This document shows, piece after piece, positions 8,669 to 20,155 of a stretch of DNA of 48,347 nucleotides. The stretch's first letter is position 1; every line of letters begins with the position of its first letter. The stretch covers positions 1 through 48,347 of the forward strand of contig CANFXW010000024.1 in the NCBI GenBank assembly GCA_947451145.1, written 5' to 3'. Under the pieces are notes generated by a model. The model saw only the letters and a program-made list of their open reading frames with translations. It was not told the origin of the DNA and did not search any database. Position numbers and translations under genes: made by a program. The DNA is from Sphingomonadaceae bacterium. Its GTDB lineage: Bacteria; Pseudomonadota; Alphaproteobacteria; Sphingomonadales; Sphingomonadaceae.

Positions 8669-9226
8669 TCACTTGCCCAGGATTTCCTGTTCCTTTTGCG
8701 CCGCGACAGCATCCAATTCCTTGATCACGTCGTCGGTCAGCTTCTGCACCTCGGTTTCGCCGCGCTTGCGATCGTCTTCCGAGATTTCCTTTTTGTTTTC
8801 ATCGGCCTTCAGGTTGTCCATGCCATCACGGCGGACGTTGCGGACGGCGATGCGCGCCTTTTCGGCGTACTGGTGCGCAATCTTGCCCAGCTCCTTGCGG
8901 CGCTCTTCGGTCAAATCCGGAATCGGCAGACGCAAGGTATTGCCATCATTGATCGGGTTGAGCCCGAGGCCGGCCGAGCGGATCGCCTTTTCCACGGGGC
9001 CGATGTTCGACTTGTCCCAGACCTGCACGGTGAGCATTCGCGGTTCGGGCGCCGAGATCGTCGCCACCTGCGCGAGCGGCATCGGGCTGCCATAGACCGT
9101 CACCATGATCGGTTCGAGCAGCGCGGTGTTGGCGCGGCCGGTACGCAGACCGGAAAGATCGTGGCGTAGTGATTCGATAGCGCCCTTCATCCGGCGTTCG
9201 AGATCGGCCTTGTCAAATTTGGCCAT
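8669..9226 (-). CDS. frr: Ribosome recycling factor
   Basis: RRF splits post-termination ribosomes together with EF-G. I place the start at the ATG at 9226, giving 185 aa, the canonical length. It is preceded by AAAGGAG, which lies inside the last codons of pyrH, two bases after the pyrH stop; a TTG two codons earlier is unlikely. The sequence shows the typical RRF pattern, with a first helix of [20 protein letters not shown] type and the conserved [17 protein letters not shown] segment. The pyrH-frr pair is near-universal. Confidence 0.97.
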   Translation of the reverse strand: MAKFDKADLERRMKGAIESLRHDLSGLRTGRANTALLEPIMVTVYGSPMPLAQVATISAPEPRMLTVQVWDKSNIGPVEKAIRSAGLGLNPINDGNTLRLPIPDLTEERRKELGKIAHQYAEKARIAVRNVRRDGMDNLKADENKKEISEDDRKRGETEVQKLTDDVIKELDAVAAQKEQEILGK

Positions 9227-9228
9227 GT

Positions 9229-9951
9229 TCAAGCTCCTTTGGAAACGATCGTCTGCGTGCCCGTTCCGGCGAGAACCTTGGCAAGATTGCCTTTCTCACG
9301 GATCGAAAAGACGACGATCGGAATGTTGTTATCGCGGCACAGGGCCACGGCGGATGCGTCCATTACCTTCAGGTTTTCCGCGAGAACAGTGTCATAATCT
9401 ACTGTATCATAACGCTTTGCCTGAGGATTGGTCTTGGGATCACTGTCATAGATGCCATCAACGCTGGTGCCCTTGAACAGGGCATCGCACTGCATCTCTG
9501 CCGCGCGGAGCGCCGCGCCGCTGTCGGTGGTGAAATAGGGAGCACCAACCCCGGCGGCGAAGATCACCACCCGGTCTTTCTCCAGATGCCGCTCGGCACG
9601 ACGGCGGATCACCGGCTCGCAGACCTGATCCATCTGCACGGCGGACTGCACCCGCGTGTGGACGCCGATCTGCTCCAGCGCGTTCTGCATGGCGAGCGCG
9701 TTCATCACCGTGGCGAGCATGCCCATGTAATCGGCCTGAGCGCGGTCCATGCCCTTGGCCGCCCCCGCCATGCCGCGAAAGATATTGCCGCCACCGATCA
9801 CCAGGCAGACTTCCAGCCCGGTATCCTTCGCCGCCTTCACCTCGGCAGCAAGCGCAGCGACCGTTTCGGGATCGATGCCGAACTGCTGGCTGCCCATCAG
9901 CACCTCGCCCGAAAGCTTGATGAGGACGCGCTTGTATTTCGGTTTAGCCAT
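9229..9951 (-). CDS. pyrH: Uridylate kinase
   Basis: PyrH phosphorylates UMP to UDP in pyrimidine nucleotide synthesis. The 240-aa product from the ATG at 9951 ([16 protein letters not shown]) matches the family length. It carries the N-terminal phosphate-binding KLSGE motif, the GGGNIFRG loop and the [18 protein letters not shown]-terminal block. The open frame extends further upstream, but that extension has no family similarity. It reads away from the plus-strand phosphoesterase gene, leaving 85 bp for both promoters. Confidence 0.97.
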   Translation of the reverse strand: MAKPKYKRVLIKLSGEVLMGSQQFGIDPETVAALAAEVKAAKDTGLEVCLVIGGGNIFRGMAGAAKGMDRAQADYMGMLATVMNALAMQNALEQIGVHTRVQSAVQMDQVCEPVIRRRAERHLEKDRVVIFAAGVGAPYFTTDSGAALRAAEMQCDALFKGTSVDGIYDSDPKTNPQAKRYDTVDYDTVLAENLKVMDASAVALCRDNNIPIVVFSIREKGNLAKVLAGTGTQTIVSKGA

Positions 9952-10036
9952 GCGATGTAACATCCGGTTCGGCACCAGCGCCGGTTTGTGTGCGGCAGGC
10001 GTTACCGCCAAGCCGCGAATAGGTAAAGGGATTGGG

Positions 10037-10882
10037 GTGCTAAAGGGGTTGGCTAAGCGATTGCGGGCACGCAAGTGGAGAGTGGCTGCAGCGATCGTCT
10101 TGATGCTCTGCGCAAAGGCCACCTACGATACCCTGTCCGATCCGGTCATTCGCGAGACAACGGTGACCCTGCCCGGCTTGCCTGCCAATACCGCGCCGCT
10201 GCGCGTGCTACTGATGTCAGACCTGCACGTGGTCGGGCCGGAGATGCCGCCCGAGCGGCTGGCGCGGATTGTTCGCCAGATTAACGCCCTGCACCCCGAT
10301 CTGGTGGTGATTGCCGGTGACTTCATTTCGGACCGCCTGCTGTCCACCCACACCTATAGCTACAAGGAAGCCGTAGCTCCGCTGGCGGCCCTGCGGGCGC
10401 GGCTGGGCGTGGTCGCCGCGCTGGGAAACCACGATCACTACCGCAGCGCCGCCCGGGCCGAGTTCGAATTGACGCGGGCGGGTGTGATGGTGCTCAACAA
10501 CCGGGCCGTGCGCAAAGGTCCGCTAATTGTTGGCGGACTGGATGATTATGGCACCGGCTTCAGCAATTCCCCGGCGATGATGCGCACCGCGCCGCTGGGG
10601 GAAATTCCGCTGATTGTTGTCGGCCATAATCCCGACCTCTTTGCGCGGAGTACATTCGACGTGCCGCTGGTGCTGGCCGGGCATTTCCACTGCGGCCAGA
10701 TCGGCTGGCCCTGGGGCGGAACCCCGGCGCACACCTCGGACTGGGATCACCGCTATGCTTGCGGTGAGGTGCATCAGGGTGAGCGGACAATGGTGGTTAC
10801 TGGCGGGCTGGGTAATTCGATCCTGCCGTTCCGCCTGTTCGTACCGCCGGACATGTGGCTGATAACTGTAAAGCCCAAATGA
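10037..10882 (+). CDS. Membrane-anchored metallophosphoesterase
   Basis: This is a calcineurin-like metallophosphoesterase of the YkuE/LpxG-like group, whose members hydrolyse phosphate esters at the membrane surface, sometimes on lipid substrates. From a GTG at 10037 it has 281 aa: a basic N-terminus, one membrane anchor (about residues 14-30), then the metal ligands in order: SDLH, GDF, GNHDH, GHNPDLF and GHFHCGQ. The start is a judgement; the in-frame ORF extends upstream over pyrH on the other strand. It lies between tsf and pyrH, genes that are normally adjacent, and is transcribed opposite to both. Substrate unknown. Confidence 0.82.
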   Translation: MLKGLAKRLRARKWRVAAAIVLMLCAKATYDTLSDPVIRETTVTLPGLPANTAPLRVLLMSDLHVVGPEMPPERLARIVRQINALHPDLVVIAGDFISDRLLSTHTYSYKEAVAPLAALRARLGVVAALGNHDHYRSAARAEFELTRAGVMVLNNRAVRKGPLIVGGLDDYGTGFSNSPAMMRTAPLGEIPLIVVGHNPDLFARSTFDVPLVLAGHFHCGQIGWPWGGTPAHTSDWDHRYACGEVHQGERTMVVTGGLGNSILPFRLFVPPDMWLITVKPK

Positions 10883-10885
10883 AAA

Positions 10886-10913
10886 CGGGGCCCGGACTTT
10901 CGCCCGGACCCCG
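10886..10913 (-). terminator. Intrinsic terminator of tsf
   Basis: Read on the minus strand, CGGGGTCCGGGC-GAAA-GTCCGGGCCCCG folds into a 12-bp stem with a GNRA tetraloop and two G-U wobbles, then GTTTTC. On the plus strand the wobbles become A-C mismatches, so the hairpin is built to stop tsf transcription rather than the phosphoesterase gene that ends at 10882. Confidence 0.85.
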
Positions 10914-10936
10914 CAATTTCATTGTGATCTAAAGGA

Positions 10937-11860
10937 TCAGAGACCTGCAGCCGCAGCAACTTCTGCCGCGAAGTCGGTCACTTCCTTCTCGATGCCTTCG
11001 CCGAGCTGGAAGCGGACATAGTCCTTCAGCACGATCTTTGTGCCGGCAGCCTTGCCAGCGGCTTCGACGACCTGGGCGATCGGCGTCTTGTTATCCATGA
11101 CGAAGACCTGGCTGAGCAGGGCGTTGTCCTTGGCGAACTTGGCCACCGCGCCATCGACCATCTTGGCCTGCACATCGGCGGGCTTGCCGCTTTCCGCAGC
11201 CTTTTCGGCAGCGATCTTGCGCTCGCGGGCGATCATCTCGGCATCGAGACCATCAGCGTTCAGCGCCATCGGGAAAGCCGCGGCGATGTGCATGGCGATC
11301 TGCTTGCCCAGCGGCTCGAGCACGTCGGCGCCGGCTTCGCTCTCGAGAGCAACCAGCACGCCGATCTTGCCGAGCATCGGCGCCGCAGCATTGTGCATGT
11401 AAGGCACGACCACGCCCGAAGAAACCGAAACGGTCTTCATGCGGCGAACCTGCTGGTTCTCGCCGATGGTGGCGACGTTGTTGGTCAGCTTGTCCTCGAC
11501 AGTGCCGCCATCAGGATAGGCGGCAGCCTTGAGCGCCTCGACATCGTCAGACGACGCACCCAGAGCAACTTCGGTGGTCTTGCGGACGAAGTCCTGGAAC
11601 TGCTCGTTCTTGGCAACGAAGTCGGTTTCGGAGTTCACTTCGACAGCGACGCCCTTGGTGCCCGAAACGGCAACGCCGACCAGACCTTCAGCCGCGGTAC
11701 GGCTGCTCTTCTTGGCGACAGCAGCAAGGCCCTTGGCGCGCAGCAGATCGACAGCGGCTTCCATGTCGCCGCCGGTTTCGTCCATTGCCTTCTTGCAGTC
11801 CATCATGCCGGCGCCAGTGCGCTCGCGCAGGTTCTTCACGTCAGTGGCGGTATAGGCCAT
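10937..11860 (-). CDS. tsf: Translation elongation factor Ts
   Basis: EF-Ts is the nucleotide exchange factor that recharges EF-Tu with GTP. The 307-aa product has the N-terminal UBA-like domain (residues 1-50, with [15 protein letters not shown]), the TDFVAKN core motif at 79-85 and the dimerisation and C-terminal modules; length is normal. AAGAGGA precedes the ATG. It follows rpsB by 76 bp, and a GC hairpin in the gap may tune the ratio of the two proteins. Confidence 0.97.
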   Translation of the reverse strand: MAYTATDVKNLRERTGAGMMDCKKAMDETGGDMEAAVDLLRAKGLAAVAKKSSRTAAEGLVGVAVSGTKGVAVEVNSETDFVAKNEQFQDFVRKTTEVALGASSDDVEALKAAAYPDGGTVEDKLTNNVATIGENQQVRRMKTVSVSSGVVVPYMHNAAAPMLGKIGVLVALESEAGADVLEPLGKQIAMHIAAAFPMALNADGLDAEMIARERKIAAEKAAESGKPADVQAKMVDGAVAKFAKDNALLSQVFVMDNKTPIAQVVEAAGKAAGTKIVLKDYVRFQLGEGIEKEVTDFAAEVAAAAGL

Positions 11861-11892
11861 TGCGGATATCCTCTTGAATAGGTGTGTTGCGA

Positions 11893-11910
11893 CCGGGCCC
11901 GTGGGCCCGG
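11893..11910. terminator. GC-rich hairpin between rpsB and tsf, possible attenuator
   Basis: CCGGGCCC-GT-GGGCCCGG is a perfect 8-bp inverted repeat in the 76-bp rpsB-tsf gap. There is no T-run after it on the minus strand. A partial terminator or processing signal between these two genes is common in bacteria. Confidence 0.5.
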
Positions 11911-11936
11911 TACGCTACGGTTTGATGACGAAGCTC

Positions 11937-12770
11937 TCAGGCTTCGGCAGCGGGGGCTTCAGCAGCGGCTTCTGCCACTGCTTCCATCGAAGGTGCGGCT
12001 TCCACTTCGACAGCCGCTTCGACGATTGCTTCTTCAACGCCCGGATCTTCCATGGCGCCGAAATCGGCTCCCGAAGAAACGATGGCTTCGCGGCCGCCCT
12101 TCTTCGCAGCAGCAGCAAGCGCGTCGCAATAGAGGCGGATGGCGCGGCTGGCGTCGTCGTTCGCCGGGATCGGGAAAGCGATGCCGTGCGGATTGACGTT
12201 CGAATCGAGGATCGCAATGACCGGGATACCCAGAACGTTGGCTTCCTTGATCGCCAGCTCTTCCTTGTTGGCGTCGATCACGAACATCACGTCGGGCACG
12301 CCGCCCATGTCGCGGATGCCGCCGAGCGACAGCTCGAACTTGTCACGCTCGCGGGTGAGCTGAAGAACTTCCTTTTTGGTGAGACCGGTGGTGTCACCCG
12401 AAAGCTGCTCTTCGAGCGCCTTGAAGCGCTTGATCGAACCAGAGATGGTCTTCCAGTTGGTGAGCATGCCGCCCAGCCAGCGGTGGTTGACGAAGTGCTG
12501 GCCGCTGGCGCGGGCTGCGTCAGCGATCGGGCCCTGCGCCTGGCGCTTGGTGCCGACGAACAGAACCTTGCCGCCAGCCTGAACCGTGGCCGCAACGAAT
12601 TCGAGCGCGCGGTTGAACAGCGGCACGGTCTGCGACAGGTCAAGGATGTGAACACCGTTGCGAGCGCCGAAGATGTACGGCTTCATCCGCGGGTTCCAGC
12701 GGTGGGTCTGGTGGCCGAAGTGTGCGCCGGCCTCGATCAATTGCTGCATTGAGACGGTAGGTGCCGCCAT
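11937..12770 (-). CDS. rpsB: 30S ribosomal protein S2
   Basis: S2 binds late to the head of the 30S subunit and is needed for S1 docking. The 277-aa product carries the S2 signatures ([20 protein letters not shown] at 10-29, and the [15 protein letters not shown] segment). It ends in an Ala/Glu-rich acidic extension of about 35 residues, typical of alphaproteobacteria. AAAGGA lies upstream of the ATG. It is first in the rpsB-tsf operon. Confidence 0.97.
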   Translation of the reverse strand: MAAPTVSMQQLIEAGAHFGHQTHRWNPRMKPYIFGARNGVHILDLSQTVPLFNRALEFVAATVQAGGKVLFVGTKRQAQGPIADAARASGQHFVNHRWLGGMLTNWKTISGSIKRFKALEEQLSGDTTGLTKKEVLQLTRERDKFELSLGGIRDMGGVPDVMFVIDANKEELAIKEANVLGIPVIAILDSNVNPHGIAFPIPANDDASRAIRLYCDALAAAAKKGGREAIVSSGADFGAMEDPGVEEAIVEAAVEVEAAPSMEAVAEAAAEAPAAEA

Positions 12771-12870
12771 AGGTAATTCCTTTCCGGTTACAGCCCCAAA
12801 GGGCTCCTGGCGAGGTGCTGGAACCGTGCGGTAAGATCCCGCTGCGGCACCGGTGGTGTTGCACCCCGTG
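12771..12870 (-). promoter_or_regulatory. rpsB 5' leader with stem-forming segments
   Basis: Upstream of rpsB the minus strand contains GGTGC...GCACC complementary segments with a C/G-rich interior, and GAGCCC-TTT-GGGGCT beside the Shine-Dalgarno. Ribosomal protein S2 represses its own mRNA in several bacteria, so a binding structure here is plausible. I could not match it to a known motif by eye, and I see no convincing rpsB promoter further upstream. Confidence 0.3.
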
Positions 12871-13002
12871 TGGATTTGTCTTCAGTTAGCCAGCGCCGGA
12901 TTGACGCCGAATCTCTTTAGACCGGCGGGCCAATAGCCGCATTGATCGCAGATTGCCAGCGGTGATTCACATCGCCCCTCTGCCCCACGCGAAAAGAATC
13001 GC

Positions 13003-13031
13003 TTGACACGTTGGAACAAATCATGAACATT
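13003..13031 (+). promoter_or_regulatory. Promoter with LexA-type SOS box GAAC-N7-GAAC
   Basis: A perfect -35 TTGACA (13003-13008) and a weak -10 AACATT (13026-13031) are spaced by 17 bp. The spacer contains GAAC-AAATCAT-GAAC (13014-13028), the direct-repeat operator bound by LexA in alphaproteobacteria (also written GTTC-N7-GTTC). A repressor bound there would block RNA polymerase. GANTC methylation sites lie at 12909, 12964, 12996 and 13069. Confidence 0.75.
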
Positions 13032-13079
13032 GTTCTCAACCGACGGATAACCGCCATTCATGAAAAGCGAATCGGCTGA

Positions 13080-13088
13080 TTATCCACA
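13080..13088. promoter_or_regulatory. Perfect DnaA box TTATCCACA
   Basis: The 9-mer TTATCCACA at 13080-13088 is the consensus high-affinity DnaA site. It sits in the 5' untranslated region of the SOS-type gene, about 50 bp after its promoter. A weaker inverted site, matching the first seven bases only (TTATCCG), is at 13043-13051. No AT-rich cluster suggesting an origin is present; a regulatory role is more likely. Confidence 0.6.
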
Positions 13089-13165
13089 GGCTGTGCACAG
13101 TGTTCCCACAAGGCGATCCACTGGCAACAGGTTTATTGGCCGGAATGTAAGAAGGACGTTGGATC

Positions 13166-13453
13166 ATGGTTTCTGAAGCGCTCCAGTTCTCGCTCACTGC
13201 ACTGTTCGTGCTGGCTGCCGTCACCTCTGTCGCAGCGATTGTCGGCACCTGGGCCTCAGTGCGCGATACGGTTTTCGCCCTGCGGAACGATTTGGCCCGC
13301 GCGGAATCATCGCGGACCTATCGCTACCGGATCACCACTTTTGAAACGCGCGTAGAGACGGCCAAGGTCACGCGCCTGCCGGTCAGGGCTCGCCCCGGTC
13401 TTTCTCAGTCAGGTCTTTTGTGGCCAGAGCTGCCGCTGCGCGCCGCCGCTTGA
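13166..13453 (+). CDS. Small single-pass membrane protein under an apparent SOS promoter
   Basis: The 95-aa product starts at an ATG preceded by AGAAGGA. Residues about 7-29 form one hydrophobic membrane segment, followed by a basic, Arg-rich tail. I do not recognise the family. Size, topology and the LexA-type operator resemble SOS-induced division inhibitors such as SidA of Caulobacter, but there is no clear sequence match, so this is only a suggestion. The last 71 bases overlap the 3' end of pssA on the other strand; the tail may therefore be poorly conserved or the real gene may have lost an earlier stop. Confidence 0.65.
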   Translation: MVSEALQFSLTALFVLAAVTSVAAIVGTWASVRDTVFALRNDLARAESSRTYRYRITTFETRVETAKVTRLPVRARPGLSQSGLLWPELPLRAAA

Positions 13454-14216
13454 CCCGCGAGTAGGACCACATCGCGTAAGGTATTGTCAGAAGGTAGACC
13501 ACGCCGATCCCGACAAGGGTAAGCCACGGATCGTTGAGCAAGGCCGCACCGACCAGCCCGAGCAGGGCCAGCAGTTCCAGCCTGATGCTCCGGCGCGGAC
13601 GCAAGGCCGACCAGCCCAGCGTTGCGACGCTGGAGATCAGCAAGAAGGCGATAAACAGCAGCCAGCCGCCAACGACGATCGGAGCACGAAATTCGGGCAT
13701 GCCAGTCGCCATCCAGAGATAGAACGGCATGAAGACCAGCCCCGCCCCCATCGGCGCGGGAACGCCGGTCAGGAAGCCGGCAGATTTGTGCGGCTGATCC
13801 GCCGTATCGATCTGCGCGTTGAAGCGCGCCAGACGCAGCGCCATGCAGATCGCGAAGCCGAGGCTGGCGTACCAGCCGATCCGCGGCACTTCCTGCAGCG
13901 ACCACATGAACAGGATCAGCGCAGGCGCCACGCCGAACGAGACATTGTCGGCAAGGCTATCGAGCTCTGCGCCAAAACGCGATTGCCCCTTGAGCATGCG
14001 GGCAACCCGCCCGTCTAGCCCATCGAGAATACCCGCCAGCATCACCGCCAGAACGGCCATCACCCACTGGTCGGCAATGGCAAAGCGAATGCCGGTCAGG
14101 CCAAAGCCCAGCGCCGCCGCCGTAATCGCGTTGGGAACCAGCGTGCGCAGGGTCAGCCCGCGCGGCAGACGAACCAGCCTCTCGCGCGCTTCGCCTTCGC
14201 CCTCGCCTTCGATCAC
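13383..14216 (-). CDS. pssA: CDP-diacylglycerol-serine O-phosphatidyltransferase
   Basis: PssA joins serine to CDP-diacylglycerol to give phosphatidylserine. The 277-aa membrane protein contains the CDP-alcohol phosphotransferase motif with all acidic residues: Asp65, Asp68-Gly69, Ala72-Arg73, Gly82, Asp86 and Asp90. About eight hydrophobic helices follow, and the C-terminus is basic. The start overlaps the psd stop by four bases (ATGA), so the two enzymes of phosphatidylethanolamine synthesis are translationally coupled. Its 3' end overlaps the small plus-strand gene. Confidence 0.95.
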   Translation of the reverse strand: MIEGEGEGEARERLVRLPRGLTLRTLVPNAITAAALGFGLTGIRFAIADQWVMAVLAVMLAGILDGLDGRVARMLKGQSRFGAELDSLADNVSFGVAPALILFMWSLQEVPRIGWYASLGFAICMALRLARFNAQIDTADQPHKSAGFLTGVPAPMGAGLVFMPFYLWMATGMPEFRAPIVVGGWLLFIAFLLISSVATLGWSALRPRRSIRLELLALLGLVGAALLNDPWLTLVGIGVVYLLTIPYAMWSYSRVKRRRAAAALATKDLTEKDRGEP

Positions 14217-14968
14217 TGCTGCACGCCCTCGATCATCGGCGCGTCGCCGATCCAGGCCAGCACCGTTTCACCGGCGACAACTTTTTGCCCCTTGAGCACA
14301 GCCGGTTCGGTTCCGGCGGGCAGGTAAACATCAACCCGACTGCCGAAACGGATCAGGCCAATGCGCTGCCCGGCAACAACGGTATCGCCTGCCTTGACGA
14401 ACGGAATGATCCGGCGCGCCACAAGTCCCGCAATCTGGGTGAAGCCGATGCGGGTGCCATCAACACGCTCGATCAGGAAATGCTGGCGCTCGTTCTCTTC
14501 GCTCGCCTTGTCGAGATCGGCGTTGAGGAACTTGCCGGGGATATAGTTCACCCGCTTGACCGAACCGCTGATCGGCGCGCGGTTGATGTGCACATCGAAC
14601 ACCGACATGAAAATTGAAACCCGCGTTACCGGCGAATCGCCTAGCCCGGGAGCCCCACCAACCTCGGTGCTCAGCTCGGCGGGCGGCGGCATCTTCTGGA
14701 TCAGGGTGACCAGCCCGTCAGCCGGGGCGACAATCAGCTTGTCGCCCTGCGGCGTCACCCGCACCGGATCGCGAAAGAAGGCAAGGATGCCAAGGACAAG
14801 CGCGCCCAGCGGCCAGGCCAGCAGGCTCCACCCGAGCACGCCGAAGATGGCCGTAGCCCCCGCCGCAATCAGCGCGAACTTGCGTCCCTCTGGGTGGACA
14901 GACGGCCAGCGCCACGATGCTTCACCGCGACCGCGGTTGTCAGTTATTTCTCCGGACATGGCGTGCAT
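14213..14968 (-). CDS. psd: Phosphatidylserine decarboxylase proenzyme
   Basis: Psd decarboxylates phosphatidylserine to phosphatidylethanolamine and uses a pyruvoyl group made by self-cleavage. The 251-aa product is the short type. A membrane hairpin lies at about 30-65, the [13 protein letters not shown] block contains the conserved His, and the processing site is Gly209-Ser210 in RFGSRVD, where Ser210 becomes the pyruvoyl. It is first in the psd-pssA pair. ATG at 14968 is used; the fourth-codon Met is an alternative. Confidence 0.95.
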   Translation of the reverse strand: MHAMSGEITDNRGRGEASWRWPSVHPEGRKFALIAAGATAIFGVLGWSLLAWPLGALVLGILAFFRDPVRVTPQGDKLIVAPADGLVTLIQKMPPPAELSTEVGGAPGLGDSPVTRVSIFMSVFDVHINRAPISGSVKRVNYIPGKFLNADLDKASEENERQHFLIERVDGTRIGFTQIAGLVARRIIPFVKAGDTVVAGQRIGLIRFGSRVDVYLPAGTEPAVLKGQKVVAGETVLAWIGDAPMIEGVQQ

Positions 14969-15093
14969 CTAGGGGCTTGTTGTTGCGGGGACAAGCCGGA
15001 GCGCAGATTCAGTCTGATTCCGCAGAAATCACTTGAAATAAATCGACGAGAGCCAAGGCTTTGGAAGAAACCCGAAGCCCGCAGGGCGAAGGG

Positions 15094-15179
15094 TGGTGGA
15101 CAGGGCTGGATTCGAACCAGCGTACGCTCTCGCGGGCAGATTTACAGTCTGCTGCCATTAACCACTCGGCCACCTGTCC
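15094..15179 (-). tRNA. tRNA-Tyr (GTA)
   Basis: The minus strand reads GGACAGG...CCTGTCC with discriminator A and an encoded CCA. The D-arm is GCCGAGTGG, the anticodon loop CTGTAAA (anticodon GTA), and there is a long class II variable arm (CCGCGAGAGCGTACG region) and a GGTTCGAATCC T-arm. A long variable arm with GTA is diagnostic of bacterial tRNA-Tyr. I see no clear promoter in the 134 bp upstream, which hold a GCGGGGTACCCCGC palindrome. Confidence 0.96.
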
Positions 15180-15313
15180 ACACCAGCATGCTGGAGGCGG
15201 GGTACCCCGCAAATTGACTCCACGAACGGAGCCTTCCAGCCGAGAGGCGGGCCAATGGCGAAGCAGGGCTTGCCTGTCAATGGGGTGACGGGCATGAGCG
15301 AGAATGAATTTGA

Positions 15314-16147
15314 ATGATCGGGTGTCGAATGAACAAGCGAATTGATGGTGGCGAACGCGATGGAAGCAAGCGCAAAGGCGCTCTGCGTGGCCGCGCAGGC
15401 CGCATGCAGGGCGGGCGCGGCAGCGGGCGCGCCTCTACAGGAGCGGTAAGGCTCTGGGGCCGCCATGCTGTTGAAGCGGCACTGATGAACCCCGAGCGAA
15501 ACCACCGCAAACTGTGGGCCACACGCGAAGGCGTTGCCTCGCTGAACGGTGAACTGCCTGAGAACTTCAAGGTTGAATGGGCCCAGCCGCTCGATCTCGC
15601 CCGTCTGGTCGCCCGCGACGCGCCGCACCAAGGGCTGGTTCTCGAATGCGATGCGCTCGAAGATGTGTTCCTTGAAGAAGTGCTCCATGGCGACCCTGCC
15701 CGGCCGCTGGTGGTGCTCGATCAGGTGACCGACCCGCACAATGTCGGCGCAATCCTGCGCTCGGCCGCCGCGTTCAACGCCTGCGCGATCCTGACGCAAG
15801 ACCGCCATGCTCCGCCCGAATCGGGTGTCGTCGCCAAGTCGGCCTCCGGCGCGCTGGAAATTGTCCCCTGGGTACGCGTGGTAAACCTGGCCCGCGCGCT
15901 CGAGGAAGTGGCAGAAGCCGGATACTGGCGGATCGGCCTTGCCGGAGAAGCCAAATCGACGCTGGCCGAAGCACTGCCCACCGGCCCGGTCGCGCTAGTG
16001 CTGGGCGCAGAGGGCGAAGGCATGCGCCACAACATTACCCAGCACTGCGATGCGCTCGCCCGGCTGCCGATCAGCGAGGCGATGGAAAGCCTGAACGTCT
16101 CCAATGCTGCCGCAATTGCGCTCTATGCAGTTGCCACGCGGAGTTAG
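15314..16147 (+). CDS. rlmB: TrmH/SpoU-family RNA 2'-O-methyltransferase, RlmB-like
   Basis: RlmB methylates the 2'-O of G2251 in 23S rRNA. The 277-aa product has an Arg/Gly-rich basic N-terminus (residues 1-40), a substrate-binding domain (about 45-120) and the SPOUT catalytic domain. The three SpoU motifs are NVGAILRSAAAF, LVLGAEGEGM and LNVSNAAAIALY. The start is uncertain: ATG at 15314 or 15329, neither with a strong Shine-Dalgarno. Other TrmH-family specificities cannot be excluded by eye, but the N-terminal domain favours RlmB. Confidence 0.88.
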   Translation: MIGCRMNKRIDGGERDGSKRKGALRGRAGRMQGGRGSGRASTGAVRLWGRHAVEAALMNPERNHRKLWATREGVASLNGELPENFKVEWAQPLDLARLVARDAPHQGLVLECDALEDVFLEEVLHGDPARPLVVLDQVTDPHNVGAILRSAAAFNACAILTQDRHAPPESGVVAKSASGALEIVPWVRVVNLARALEEVAEAGYWRIGLAGEAKSTLAEALPTGPVALVLGAEGEGMRHNITQHCDALARLPISEAMESLNVSNAAAIALYAVATRS

Positions 16148-16171
16148 TCCCCACACTGAGGAGAATTTGCC

Positions 16172-17053
16172 ATGATCAAGCGGATTGGTGCTGCCGTCGT
16201 CGTTACGGCTTTGGCGGTTATGCTTTCAGCCTGCTTGCTCAGTCCCGGCAAATTCACCTCGTCGCTCGACATGCGCAGCGGCGGGCAGTTCAGCTTCACC
16301 TACAAGGGTGAGATCTATCTGCTCGCGCTGAGCAAGCTCGGTGAAATGGGGGCTGCCAGTAACAAGGGCGAAAGCAAGGTCTTCGCCCCGCTTCCCTGCT
16401 ATGATGACGATGCCAAGGAACGCAAATGCACCACCGCAGAAGTCGCGGACCAGAAGAAGGAATGGCAGGACGAGCAAAAGGCCTCCGCTGACAAGGCCAA
16501 GAAGGATGCCGATATGGCCAAGACCTTCCTTGGCGGCATCGATCCTTCAGACCCCAAGGCGGCCGAGGAACTTGCCGCCCGCCTGCGCCGTCAGGCCGGT
16601 TTCCGCTCGGTAGTGTACAAGGGCGACGGCCTGTTCGATGTCGATTTCGCCATTGCCGGCCAGCTCGACCACGATTTCGTCTTCCCGACGATCGAGCGCT
16701 TCACCATGGCGAATGCTTTCGTCCAGCTCTCGCGTCGCAGCGATGGCACGGTGCGGGTTGATGCGCCGGGATTTGCGCCAAGCGCGGGCGGATCGCCGTT
16801 TACCCAGCTGATGCAGATGGGCGCGGCGATGGGTGCGAACGAGGCGACGGCCAAGGATGGCAAGGGCGGAGACAAGGCTATGCCCAAATTCCCCGTTCCC
16901 GACGGCCAGTTCACCCTGACCACCAACGGCACCATCCTCGCCAACAATACCGACGAGGGCCCGAAGTCCGATCCGCAAGGGCAGCGCCTGACATGGCAGG
17001 TCAATACCCGCGCAGCTGCGGCACCGATGGCGCTGGTGCGGCTGGGCAAGTAG
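16172..17053 (+). CDS. Conserved hypothetical lipoprotein
   Basis: The 293-aa product has a lipoprotein signal peptide with lipobox LSAC (Cys21), so it should be lipidated and periplasmic. A Lys/Asp/Glu-rich helical stretch spans about 90-125. The mature part otherwise looks like beta-rich repeats, ending in a LTWQVN...PMALVRL segment that recalls LppM-type lipoproteins; that resemblance is only impressionistic. It follows rlmB by 24 bp and may be cotranscribed. AGGAG precedes the ATG. Function unknown. Confidence 0.75.
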   Translation: MIKRIGAAVVVTALAVMLSACLLSPGKFTSSLDMRSGGQFSFTYKGEIYLLALSKLGEMGAASNKGESKVFAPLPCYDDDAKERKCTTAEVADQKKEWQDEQKASADKAKKDADMAKTFLGGIDPSDPKAAEELAARLRRQAGFRSVVYKGDGLFDVDFAIAGQLDHDFVFPTIERFTMANAFVQLSRRSDGTVRVDAPGFAPSAGGSPFTQLMQMGAAMGANEATAKDGKGGDKAMPKFPVPDGQFTLTTNGTILANNTDEGPKSDPQGQRLTWQVNTRAAAAPMALVRLGK

Positions 17054-17060
17054 CAGATAC

Positions 17061-17092
17061 AAAAAAGCCGCACCCGAATGATCGGATGCGGC
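17061..17092 (-). terminator. Intrinsic terminator of the HU gene
   Basis: On the minus strand GCCGCATCCGA-TCAT-TCGGGTGCGGC forms an 11-bp stem (one G-U wobble) directly followed by TTTTTT. On the plus strand the wobble becomes a mismatch and the following bases are GTTTCT, so it serves mainly the HU gene and perhaps weakly the converging lipoprotein gene. Confidence 0.88.
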
Positions 17093-17160
17093 GTTTCTGT
17101 CCCGATTCCGGGTATTCCTGACGGGCCTGAGGCGTAAGGCCCGTCCCGCGAAGGAGCGTC

Positions 17161-17433
17161 TTAGTTGACGGCGTCCTTCAGGCCCTTGCCGGCCTTGAAC
17201 TTCGGCTGGCTGCTGGCCTTGATCGACATGGCTTCACCGGTGCGCGGATTGCGGCCGGTCGATGCCTTGCGCTTGGCAACCGAGAAAGTGCCGAAGCCGA
17301 CGAGGCGAACTTCGTCACCCTTCTTCAGAGCGCGGGTGATGGCATCGAATACGCCTTCTACAGCCTTGGTAGCATCGCTACGTGTCAGGCCGCTGGCGTC
17401 TGCAACTGCGCCGATCAATTCATTCTTGTTCAT
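17161..17433 (-). CDS. hup: DNA-binding protein HU
   Basis: HU is the abundant nucleoid protein that bends DNA as a dimer. The 90-aa product has the full HU fold, with the GFGTFSVAKRKASTGRNPRTGE beta-arm region including the Arg-Asn-Pro tip that intercalates between bases. Length is exactly typical. It follows lon by about 220 bp with its own promoter and terminator, so it is monocistronic; the lon-hup order is common in proteobacteria. Confidence 0.96.
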   Translation of the reverse strand: MNKNELIGAVADASGLTRSDATKAVEGVFDAITRALKKGDEVRLVGFGTFSVAKRKASTGRNPRTGEAMSIKASSQPKFKAGKGLKDAVN

Positions 17434-17495
17434 ATCGGGAACCCCCTACCTTGTGTGGACAACTATGATTCTTTGAGCCGCCTCAAAGTGCCGGG

Positions 17496-17524
17496 AATTG
17501 AGCGGCTTTTGCGCGGGCTGTCAA
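17496..17524 (-). promoter_or_regulatory. Likely HU gene promoter
   Basis: A perfect -35 TTGACA (17519-17524) is spaced 17 bp from TCAATT (17496-17501) on the minus strand, about 60 bp before the HU start codon. A GANTC site (GAATC on the minus strand) lies between this promoter and the gene. Confidence 0.5.
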
Positions 17525-17654
17525 AGCCGAAAACAGGCCGAAAGCACCGATTATCCCCGAAATTTCGCCATTTTGGACGCGATCTTCCTCTTGATCTTCG
17601 CCGCGCACGGAAACTTGCCACAGTGCGGCGTGATTCGCCGCATTGCAGCAAGAA

Positions 17655-20042
<2,388 letters not shown>

Positions 20043-20155
20043 TTATCTATCCGTATCCATGCGGCCCGGCGTGATCAGCCGGGCCTTTGATGCAGGATAT
20101 GGGATCGCCCCGAGCCTTGCGCAATGGGCTGCGTGCCAAGGTCTGTGGATGGCGG

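Noticed and set aside
13043..13088. A replication origin around the DnaA box
   Set aside because: Only one perfect DnaA box is present, with no cluster, no AT-rich unwinding region and no hemE, parA or dnaA-type neighbours.
15061..15090. Terminator after tRNA-Tyr
   Set aside because: GCCC-TGC-GGGC can pair for four bases only and is followed by a weak T-content; not strong enough to list.
20043..20155. Heat-shock (RpoH) promoter for lon
   Set aside because: CTTGG and CCCATAT elements exist upstream of lon but their spacing does not fit a single promoter.
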